From assembly GCA_964554015.1 (NCBI GenBank), contig CAZKMO010000192.1, forward strand, positions 1 to 5,591: a DNA stretch of 5,591 nt, given 5' to 3'. Under the pieces are notes generated by a model. The model did not search any database and had not been told where the DNA came from. It was given only the letters and a program-made list of their open reading frames with translations. Made by a program: the position numbers and the translations under genes. Position 1 is the first letter of the stretch. Each line of letters opens with the position of its first letter. This document shows positions 1 through 5,523 of the stretch, piece after piece. The stretch is from CAYUAG01 sp964554015. GTDB taxonomy: Bacteria > Zhuqueibacterota > QNDG01 > CAYUAG01.

Positions 1-785
1 CCTGTAAGCGAACTATTGTGTATTCGGTATTGATTGGTTTTCTTATGAGTGCCTGTTCCCATGGGATTCTGGCTCTTTCCATTCAACTTTACAAAAAGGG
101 AGCCTCGGTACCGGCGGTAGTGGCCTTTCTTTTGGCCAGTCCCTGGGCCAACTTGACCATTACCATCATGCTCATCGGATTTTTTGGACTGAAGGCGCTT
201 TTCATTATTCTATCCGCTTTAGTCGTAGCTATAATTACCGGATTGATTTTTCAGATTCTGGAAAAGAAGAACCGGGTGGAAACCAATCCCAATTCCGTTG
301 CCTTTGACCAACAGTTCTCCATTATTGAGGATATTAAGAAAAGATTGAGAGAGAGTGAATTTTCTTTGGTAGCGATGGGAAGGGCGGTCAGAGGAATTTT
401 TCAGGGTATGATCAGCTTGAGCAATATGGTGCTCTGGTGGATTTTAATCGGTATGGGATTGGCCAGTCTGGCCGGAGCCTATATACCCAGTTCTTTCTTC
501 CTGAATTATATGGGGCCGACCATTGTGGGCCTTCTGGTAACCCTGGCCTTTGCCACCATTATTGAAATCTGTTCCGAGGGCTCGGCTCCCATGGCCTTTG
601 AAATTTTCAAACAGACCGCAGCTTTTGGAAACAGCTTTGTTTTTCTTATGGCAGGAGTGGTAACTGATTATACGGAGATCGGACTCTTGTGGCACAATGT
701 GGGAAAGAAAACCGCCCTTATGCTGCCAGTGGTCACTGTTCCCCAGGTAATTTTACTGGGTATACTGGCTAACTGGTTGTTTTAG
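1..785 (+). CDS. Permease, COG0701/DUF318 (SO_0444/ArsP-like) family, 5'-truncated by the window edge
   Basis: Integral membrane permease, probably a metal or metalloid exporter; members of this family include the Shewanella SO_0444 Cu/Zn efflux permease and ArsP. The frame is open to the left edge (first full codon at base 3), so the GTG at 18 is probably not the start; roughly the first 80-100 residues of a usual 330-400 residue protein are missing. What remains shows the family's internal duplication. The first copy has CSHG (Cys codon 54-56) followed by KKGAS and AFLLASPWAN; the second has CSEGSAPMAF near 570-600 followed by GNSFVFLMAGVVTDYTEIG. A charged cytoplasmic loop (about 265-385) separates the two hydrophobic halves. 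It ends with TAG 77 bp before the RseC gene on the same strand. The family call is solid; the substrate is not readable from the sequence, and the copper-related neighbours only suggest it. Confidence 0.85.
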   Translation, partial: CKRTIVYSVLIGFLMSACSHGILALSIQLYKKGASVPAVVAFLLASPWANLTITIMLIGFFGLKALFIILSALVVAIITGLIFQILEKKNRVETNPNSVAFDQQFSIIEDIKKRLRESEFSLVAMGRAVRGIFQGMISLSNMVLWWILIGMGLASLAGAYIPSSFFLNYMGPTIVGLLVTLAFATIIEICSEGSAPMAFEIFKQTAAFGNSFVFLMAGVVTDYTEIGLLWHNVGKKTALMLPVVTVPQVILLGILANWLF

Positions 786-862
786 AGATCGATTAGGGGA
801 AGTTGAAATAAAATTGAATAAATACATTTTTATTTTTTGAAACATTAAAAGGTATATTTATC

Positions 863-1303
863 ATGAAGGAAAGTGGTGTAATAGTCGATATAGACAATAA
901 TAAGGGGATTGTCCGGCTGAATTCAAAAAGAGAATGCAGAAATTGTTCTATGAATCAGCTTTGCCAGAGTTCAGCTTCCGGGGATCGAGAGCTTGAAGTC
1001 GAACTTGAGGATAGGGCCTATCAGATCGGCGATTGTGTCCAGATCATGACATCGGCGGAAAGCTATGTGACTGCTGCTGCCCTGATTTTCATATTACCTC
1101 TTATTATCGCCATAGCCGGTTACGCTTTGATTTATTCAATCACCAGGAGTCAGGGATGGGGAATTGCTGGATTTACAGGGTTCCTTATACTTTCGGGATT
1201 TTTCCTGTACTGGATCGATAAAAGGTTTGGAAAGAAAACTTTTTTCAAACCGCGTATCATGGGGAAAGTGAACAGGAATTCTGGTGAATATCAGATTCGT
1301 TAA
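863..1303 (+). CDS. SoxR-reducing system / RseC (MucC) family membrane protein
   Basis: A 146-residue protein of the RseC_MucC family. It opens with the typical short beta-rich domain (ESGVIVDID...GIVRL), followed by the cysteine cluster C25-x2-C28-x5-C34, with a further C58. Two transmembrane helices follow, at about 70-92 and 99-118, then a basic tail (KRFGKK). Length and order match E. coli RseC, which takes part in keeping SoxR reduced and is found with electron-transfer (Rsx/Rnf) and RpoE genes. Neither partner is visible here; instead it sits between a metal permease and a flavoprotein. A role in passing electrons or thiols at the membrane is therefore inference. The ATG at 863 is preceded by a modest AAAGG site (848-852). 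The gene is AT-rich, and its stop codon lies inside the first copy of a direct repeat that recurs after the next gene. Confidence 0.85.
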   Translation: MKESGVIVDIDNNKGIVRLNSKRECRNCSMNQLCQSSASGDRELEVELEDRAYQIGDCVQIMTSAESYVTAAALIFILPLIIAIAGYALIYSITRSQGWGIAGFTGFLILSGFFLYWIDKRFGKKTFFKPRIMGKVNRNSGEYQIR

Positions 1304-1329
1304 AAGAATGGGAAAAACCAATATGATAA
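1289..1329 (+). repeat. Imperfect direct repeat, copy 1 (end of rseC-like gene)
   Basis: This copy shares an exact 16-base core, tatcagattcgttaaa (1289-1304), with 2397-2412. It then shares a further block, gaaaaaccaat, and a final tgataa; about 36 of 39 aligned positions match, with one 2-base gap. Each copy contains the stop codon of a gene, but read in different frames (TAA at 1301-1303 here). The similarity is therefore at DNA level and not shared protein coding. Together the copies bracket the YHS-flavoprotein gene, 1108 bp apart. Confidence 0.8.
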
Positions 1330-1342
1330 ATGAGGTGTTTTA

Positions 1343-2415
1343 ATGTTTATTGATCCTGTATGTGGTATGGAAGTAAAAGATGATACATTTTCCTTGGTAA
1401 GAGAAGGCAGACTGTATCACTTTTGTTCGGAAGGATGTATGAAGCAGTTTAAAAAGGCCAAGGGGGAGTATATTAAACGAAAAGATTACGATCTTATTAT
1501 TATTGGAGGAGGACCTGCGGGATTGACAGCAGCTGTTTATGCATCCATGCAACATCTAGATACTTTTCTCATCACTAAAGNNNNNNNNNNCAGGCCATTG
1601 ATAGTAGAAAAGTTAAGAATTATATGGGATTTGATTTTATCACAGGACCGGAACTTACCTCCAAATTTAAAAACCAGTTTCTGCACACTCATTACATTGA
1701 TCATCGAATTGGTGAGGTCATTGCTATTGAGCAAAGGAAAAATCGGTTCTTGCTCCGAACCGGAGATGGGGAAAATTATATCACTCTTTCAATTATCCTG
1801 GCTACCGGCATGCAGAGGAGAAAACTTGCGATACCCGGTGAGGAGAGACTTCAGCGTCAAGGGATTTTTTATAATCGGGTTCAAGATATCGGCCTCTTGG
1901 AGGATATTCCAGTGGCTGTAGTCGGGGGTGGTAATACTGGTGTTCAGGCTGCCTTAGACTTGTCCAAGGTAGCTTCTAAGGTAACTCTGATTACTTTCGA
2001 AGATTTATCTGCCGATGCTCATTTGAAAAAAGATATTCAACGGTCCCCTATACAAGTGTTCACAGAGCATGCGGTAGTGTCAATCGAAGGAGAAGATCGA
2101 GTCAAAGGAGTTGTTATTAGGCCTCGGTCAGGAGGCAAGACGATTTCTATTGAAGTTGGAGCAGTCTTTGTTGGGATTGGTTTAATGCCCAATACTTCAC
2201 TGGTATCCAAACTTCTAAAAAGGAACAAATTAGGAGAGGTAGTCATCTCAAAGGATTGCTGGACTTCTGTTCCCGGAATTTTTGCAGCCGGCGATGTTAC
2301 GGATGTTCATGATAAAAGAATCGTTATTGCTTCGGGAGAGGGTGCAAAGGCAGCACTTGCTGCCCATCGTTATTTAAAAGAATTGAAGAGAAGTAGTATC
2401 AGATTCGTTAAATAA
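1343..2415 (+). CDS. YHS domain-FAD-dependent thioredoxin-reductase-like fusion protein (interrupted by an assembly gap)
   Basis: Predicted soluble flavoprotein with an N-terminal metal-binding YHS domain (residues 1-45: DPVCGM with C7, then YHFCSEGC with C28 and C32). The FAD-binding GGGPAG follows at 55-60. Ten Ns after residue 79 put the two halves in different frames; downstream, the frame beginning QAIDSRKVKNYMG at 1591 continues to TAA at 2413-2415. With an 11-base gap the protein is 357 residues. The second half has the nucleotide motif VVGGGNTG (G195-G200) and the second FAD motif GIFAAGDVTD (about 2275-2304). Aligned to E. coli TrxB, the redox CATC is replaced (positions 178 and 181 are Asn and Gln) and the NADPH-reading HRR...R becomes TFE...A, so thioredoxin reduction with NADPH is unlikely. 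An SD, GAGGTG (1332-1337), lies 5 bases before ATG 1343. Reduction of a metal or partner at the YHS domain is inference. Confidence 0.85.
1581..1590. other. Assembly gap (10 Ns) inside the YHS-flavoprotein gene
   Basis: Ten Ns follow ITK (codon 1577-1579) plus one base of the next codon, and precede QAIDS. Keeping frame requires a gap length of 2 modulo 3, which ten is not. In thioredoxin-reductase relatives this loop usually reads like ITKDxGGQA. That would need exactly 11 missing bases, so the placeholder is probably one base short. The apparent frameshift should be read as an assembly artefact and not as a pseudogene. Confidence 0.85.
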
Positions 2416-2435
2416 ATGAAAAACCAATTTGATAA
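2397..2435 (+). repeat. Imperfect direct repeat, copy 2 (end of YHS-flavoprotein gene)
   Basis: Second copy of the repeat at 1289-1329, with the same 16-base core at 2397-2412. It contains the stop codon of the flavoprotein gene (TAA 2413-2415) and runs into the promoter-like sequence in front of the copper ATPase: its last bases, ttgataa, supply the -35 hexamer. Confidence 0.8.
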
Positions 2436-2457
2436 GAGAAGTAATTCAAATTTTAAT
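2429..2457 (+). promoter_or_regulatory. Candidate sigma70-type promoter of the copper ATPase gene
   Basis: TTGATA (2429-2434, 5 of 6 to TTGACA) and TTTAAT (2452-2457, 5 of 6 to TATAAT) are separated by exactly 17 bases. Transcription would start near 2464, giving a leader of only about 10-20 bases. This would let the ATPase and the downstream small genes be expressed apart from the upstream genes. No clear CueR or CsoR operator dyad was found. In an AT-rich spacer a chance match is possible. Confidence 0.5.
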
Positions 2458-2469
2458 AAAAGAAACATT

Positions 2470-2474
2470 GGAAG
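2470..2474 (+). promoter_or_regulatory. Ribosome binding site that bears on the copB start choice
   Basis: GGAAG lies directly against the ATG at 2475 with no spacer, but 9 bases before the in-frame ATG at 2484. Spacing favours 2484 as the true start (protein beginning MHKHSN), which would shorten the product by three residues. Confidence 0.45.
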
Positions 2475-4571
2475 ATGTTGATTATGCATAAACATTCGAA
2501 TTCAAGAAATAATGATTACCAACCACATGGCCAGATAAATGCAGGCCATAAGATGCATAAAGGTCAAAAGATGCAAGAATCGCATAGGCAGCATGCCCAC
2601 TCTAATCATAACGGGTATCATGATCACCACGCCCACATGGTAACCGACTTCAGAAAACGGTTCTGGATTTCATTGGCCGTAACCCTGCCTATTCTAACCT
2701 TGTCACCCCTGATCCAGACTTTTGTGGGCTTTACCCGGGTGCTTGATTTTTCCGGTGATATGTATATATTATGGGCTCTTTCCTCCTTTGTTTTCTTTTA
2801 CGGCGGCTGGCCCTTTCTTAAAGGACTCATTAATGAGCTGCAAAAGAAACAACCAGGGATGATGACCTTGATCGCAGTGGCTGTCACTACCGCCTATGGC
2901 TACAGCAGCCTGGTTGTTTTTGGTTTGAGCGGAAAGGTTTTTTTCTGGGAATTGGCCACCCTTATTGATATCATGCTTCTGGGTCACTGGATTGAGATGA
3001 AATCGGTTATGGGAGCATCCCGCGCCCTGGAAGAGCTGGCCATACTCATGCCTTCTGCTGCCCACAAAATTATGCCGGATGGAAGTACAGAGGATGTTTC
3101 AATAGACAAGCTTGAACCCGGGGATAAGGTATTGGTAAAACCGGGTGAGAAAGTACCGGTCGACGGGAAAGTGGTAGATGGAGAAAGTTCGGTCAACGAA
3201 GCCATGCTCACCGGAGAATCCAGGCCGGTGGAAAAGCGGGTCGGTTCCAGGGTAATCGGCGGTTCCCTTAATGGCGAAGGTGCGATCACTGCCGAAGTGC
3301 AAAAAACCGGAAAGGATTCTTTTTTATCCCAGATGATCGATCTGGTCGAACAGGCCCAGAAGAGCAAATCCAGAAGCCAGGATCTGGCCAACCGGGCGGC
3401 TTTGTGGCTTACCATCATTGCCTTGACCAGCGGCGCAGTCACTCTGGCTGTGTGGCTGGGCCTTTTAGGTAAGGACTTTGCTTTCTCCCTGGAACGGACC
3501 GTAACCGTAATGGTGATCACCTGTCCTCATGCTCTGGGGCTTGCCGTGCCGCTGGTGGTCGCTGTTTCCACAGCAATTTCTGCTCAGCATGGTCTTCTTA
3601 TCCGGGACCGGGCCTCCTTTGAGAGAGGACGCAACATCCAGGCAATCATCTTTGACAAGACCGGTACCCTGACCAGAGGTGAGTTCGGAGTGACCGACAC
3701 GGTTTCATTTTCCCAGGGAATGGATGAAAAGAAATTACTCAGGTTTGCCGCCGCAATAGAAACCCATTCCGAGCATCCCATTGCCAAGGGGATTACCGCT
3801 GCAGTCAAAAAACCACCCCATGTGGAGAATTTTAAAAGTATACCTGGAAAAGGTGCTCAGGGGAAGGTCGAAGGAATGCAGATTAAGGTGGTAAGTCCCG
3901 GTTTTCTAAAGGAGAATAATATATCCATGGAAGATGAAAGGATAGATAAATACAATTCTCAGGGTAAAACAGTGGTTTTCGTGATTGTAGATGGCGATCT
4001 CAAGGGTGCCATTGCCTTGGCGGACATCATAAGGGATGAATCCAGAAAAGCCATATCCAGGCTTAGGGAGATGGGTATTCAATGCATGATGCTCACGGGT
4101 GACAACAATCTGGTGGCCAAGTGGGTTGCGGAGGAGATTGGTCTGGATGAGTATTTTGCCGAAGTTCTGCCCCGGGACAAAGCCGAAAAGGTCAAGGAGG
4201 TTCAGTCGAGAGGATTAGTTGTGGCTATGACCGGAGACGGGGTAAATGACGCACCTGCCCTGGCCCAGGCGGATGTAGGCATTGCCATTGGTGCCGGAAC
4301 CGACGTAGCAGTTCAGACCGCGGATATTATTCTGGTACGCAGTAATCCCTTGGATGCTGCAGCTATTCTGAATCTTTCCCGGGCTACCTACCGGAAGATG
4401 ATACAAAACCTGGCCTGGGCAACCGGTTATAATGCTTTTGCCATCCCCCTGGCTGCAGGAATTTTGTTCAAATACGGTATTCTTTTAAGCCCGGCAGTTG
4501 GAGCCATTTTGATGTCATTGAGTACAGTGATTGTGGCCATTAATGCCAGGTTCTTGAAATTTAGACAGTGA
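2475..4571 (+). CDS. copB: CopB-type (P1B-3) copper-translocating P-type ATPase
   Basis: ATP-driven copper exporter of the inner membrane, 698 residues (695 if ATG 2484 is used), normal for CopB. Residues 1-55 form a His-rich cytoplasmic tail (13 His by residue 54, plus several Met) in place of the CxxC heavy-metal domains of CopA. Four helices follow (about 63-172), then the actuator domain with TGES at 246-249, helix 5 (about 308-330), and helix 6 carrying the metal-site CPH (C350-P351-H352). Next come the phosphorylation motif DKTGTLT (D394), the SEHP motif (H434-P435) and hinge GDGVNDAP (587-594). The last two helices carry YNAFAIP and MSLST (680-684). CPH together with MSxST is the established signature of the P1B-3 group, assigned to Cu(II)/Cu(I). 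All catalytic residues are present. Codon use looks more GC-rich than in the flanking genes. The gene has its own candidate promoter upstream. Confidence 0.95.
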   Translation: MLIMHKHSNSRNNDYQPHGQINAGHKMHKGQKMQESHRQHAHSNHNGYHDHHAHMVTDFRKRFWISLAVTLPILTLSPLIQTFVGFTRVLDFSGDMYILWALSSFVFFYGGWPFLKGLINELQKKQPGMMTLIAVAVTTAYGYSSLVVFGLSGKVFFWELATLIDIMLLGHWIEMKSVMGASRALEELAILMPSAAHKIMPDGSTEDVSIDKLEPGDKVLVKPGEKVPVDGKVVDGESSVNEAMLTGESRPVEKRVGSRVIGGSLNGEGAITAEVQKTGKDSFLSQMIDLVEQAQKSKSRSQDLANRAALWLTIIALTSGAVTLAVWLGLLGKDFAFSLERTVTVMVITCPHALGLAVPLVVAVSTAISAQHGLLIRDRASFERGRNIQAIIFDKTGTLTRGEFGVTDTVSFSQGMDEKKLLRFAAAIETHSEHPIAKGITAAVKKPPHVENFKSIPGKGAQGKVEGMQIKVVSPGFLKENNISMEDERIDKYNSQGKTVVFVIVDGDLKGAIALADIIRDESRKAISRLREMGIQCMMLTGDNNLVAKWVAEEIGLDEYFAEVLPRDKAEKVKEVQSRGLVVAMTGDGVNDAPALAQADVGIAIGAGTDVAVQTADIILVRSNPLDAAAILNLSRATYRKMIQNLAWATGYNAFAIPLAAGILFKYGILLSPAVGAILMSLSTVIVAINARFLKFRQ

Positions 4572-4610
4572 ATAAAAAAAAGATTGGACTCTCAACCTAA
4601 AAATATAAAT

Positions 4611-4616
4611 GGAGGT
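4611..4616 (+). promoter_or_regulatory. Ribosome binding site deciding the start of the first SHOCT gene
   Basis: GGAGGT lies 8 bases before ATG 4625 but only 2 bases before the in-frame TTG at 4619. Spacing therefore supports ATG 4625 as the start. Confidence 0.75.
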
Positions 4617-4624
4617 AATTGAAT

Positions 4625-4828
4625 ATGTTTGGCGGAATGATTATTATCTGGATTATCATAATCAGTGGCATTGTGTGGCTGATAAAATATATAATCGAAC
4701 GAGATGGTTTAGTAAATAATAAAAGAGAATCACGACCGAGTGCCTTGGATATACTGCAAGAGTGGTATGCCCGGAGAGAAATTTCCAGAGAAGAGTATGA
4801 GGAATATAAGCAAACTTTAGAACATTAA
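4625..4828 (+). CDS. Small membrane protein with C-terminal SHOCT domain (first of three)
   Basis: A 67-residue protein. One hydrophobic helix (about 4-24, IIIWIIIISGIVWLI) is followed by a short polar linker and a C-terminal SHOCT segment (about 39-65: ALDILQEWYARREISREEYE). SHOCT (short C-terminal domain, PF09851) is a common oligomerisation-type tail whose molecular role is largely unknown; such proteins often sit beside copper ATPase genes. The start is ATG 4625, set by the GGAGGT site. It lies 53 bp after the copper ATPase stop with no visible terminator, so cotranscription is likely. It shares the helix-plus-SHOCT plan with the next gene but lacks that gene's Trp-rich N-terminus. The domain call is good; the function is unknown. 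Confidence 0.8.
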   Translation: MFGGMIIIWIIIISGIVWLIKYIIERDGLVNNKRESRPSALDILQEWYARREISREEYEEYKQTLEH

Positions 4829-4835
4829 AAGACAT

Positions 4836-4842
4836 AAGGAGG
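4836..4842 (+). promoter_or_regulatory. Strong ribosome binding site of the second SHOCT gene
   Basis: A perfect AAGGAGG lies 8 bases before ATG 4851. It is the strongest site in the window and suggests high expression of this small membrane protein. Confidence 0.75.
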
Positions 4843-4850
4843 CGGTTAAA

Positions 4851-4864
4851 ATGTACGGATGGGA
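4851..4864 (+). repeat. Paralogous 5' end shared with 5527-5540
   Basis: The 14 bases atgtacggatggga are identical at 4851-4864 and 5527-5540. Codon-by-codon similarity continues without gaps to the window edge: 13 of the first 21 residues are identical. This reflects duplication of a small gene, not a mobile repeat. Confidence 0.7.
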
Positions 4865-5084
4865 TCATATGAACTGGGGTTGGGGAGGGATGATAATTCA
4901 ATTATTTTTTTGGATAGTTATTATTGCTGCCATAATCTGGGCGGTTAAGCGTTTTACCGGACCCGGTCGGAGTAATGAATCCGCTTCCGGCGGTGAAACA
5001 GCCTTGGATATCCTGAAAAAGCGTTACGCCCGGGGGGAAATCGATAAAGAAGAATTTGAACAAAAGAAAAAGGATATTTCATGA
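4851..5084 (+). CDS. Small membrane protein with C-terminal SHOCT domain (second of three)
   Basis: A 77-residue protein. It has a Trp/Gly/Met-rich N-terminus (MYGWDHMNWGWGG), one transmembrane helix (about 14-33, ending in KR) and a polar linker. A SHOCT tail follows at about 50-75 (ALDILKKRYARGEIDKEEFE). The His and Met residues at the N-terminus (H6, M1, M7, M14) could bind copper on the outer face, but that is inference. The stop overlaps the start of the DUF302 gene (ATGA at 5081-5084), which implies translational coupling. The N-terminus is nearly repeated by the gene at the right edge, so these are tandem paralogues flanking the DUF302 gene. Confidence 0.85.
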   Translation: MYGWDHMNWGWGGMIIQLFFWIVIIAAIIWAVKRFTGPGRSNESASGGETALDILKKRYARGEIDKEEFEQKKKDIS

Positions 5085-5476
5085 AAAAAACAGCCTATGG
5101 ATTCACCAAAACAGTTGATATGGATTTTGAACAGTCCATTCAGAAAATAAAAGAAGAGTTGAAAAAGGAAGGATTCGGGGTTTTGACTGAAATTGATGTG
5201 CGGGCAACGCTCAAGAAGAAACTGGGTGTAGATTTCAGGCCCTACAAAATCCTGGGAGCCTGCAATCCTTCCTTTGCCTATAAAGCACTGCTAGCAGAGG
5301 AGCAGATCGGATTAATGCTGCCCTGCAATGTGATTGTGTATGTGAATGAACAGAAAAAAACAGTGATAGCAGCCATTGATCCGAAAGCCTCCATGATGGC
5401 CATTGATAATCCGGCCTTGCAGAGTATCAGCAAAGAGGTTCAGGCGAAACTTAAATCAGTGATGGAACGATGTTAG
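5081..5476 (+). CDS. DUF302 domain-containing protein
   Basis: A 131-residue soluble protein, essentially one DUF302 domain (PF03625). The first half is an amphipathic alpha/beta region (FEQSIQKIKEELKKEGFGVLTEIDV). The hallmark segments are LGACNP (C61) and IGLMLPCNVIVY (C82), and a third cysteine is the last residue (C131). No signal peptide or membrane helix is seen. The biochemical role of the family is not established; it recurs near metal resistance and sulfur or redox genes, and the two conserved cysteines could bind a metal or cycle between thiol and disulfide (inference). The ATG at 5081 overlaps the preceding TGA, and an AAGGA site (5070-5074) lies 6 bases upstream inside the previous gene, so translation is coupled to the SHOCT protein. 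Confidence 0.9.
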   Translation: MKKTAYGFTKTVDMDFEQSIQKIKEELKKEGFGVLTEIDVRATLKKKLGVDFRPYKILGACNPSFAYKALLAEEQIGLMLPCNVIVYVNEQKKTVIAAIDPKASMMAIDNPALQSISKEVQAKLKSVMERC

Positions 5477-5506
5477 GAGTATAATAAATTAATAATTATT
5501 TCCCTT

Positions 5507-5515
5507 AAGGGGGTG
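5507..5515 (+). promoter_or_regulatory. Ribosome binding site of the third small membrane protein
   Basis: AAGGGGGTG differs by one base from AAGGAGGTG. It ends 8 bases before ATG 5524 and 11 bases before ATG 5527, so spacing slightly favours 5524. Confidence 0.6.
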
Positions 5516-5523
5516 AAGGCATT

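Noticed and set aside
18..20. GTG as the start of the permease gene
   Set aside because: The frame stays open to the window edge and the family needs many more N-terminal residues; the gene is cut, not short.
806..835. A/T-only inverted repeat AAATAAAA...TTTTATTT after the permease gene, considered as a terminator
   Set aside because: It has no GC pairs, a 14-base loop and no separate T-tract, so the hairpin would be very weak.
1591..1921. Apparent continuation of the YHS gene frame through the N gap to a stop at 1921
   Set aside because: The translation after the gap has no resemblance to flavoproteins, while the other frame gives a clear family sequence; it results from the wrong gap length.
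2984..3520. Long minus-strand open frame (178 codons)
   Set aside because: It lies wholly inside the conserved copper ATPase gene, is Ser/Thr/Pro-rich low-complexity and has no recognisable domain; it is a shadow frame.
4584..4609. TTGGAC and TATAAA as a promoter before the first SHOCT gene
   Set aside because: The spacer is only 14 bases and the spacing cannot be rescued by shifting either hexamer.
5480..5485. Perfect TATAAT after the DUF302 gene
   Set aside because: No -35 hexamer or extended -10 is found at a suitable distance, and the spacer is AT-rich enough for chance matches.
5502..5511. CCCTTAAGGG palindrome before the third small gene
   Set aside because: There is no loop to form a hairpin, and it overlaps the ribosome binding site; it is most likely incidental.
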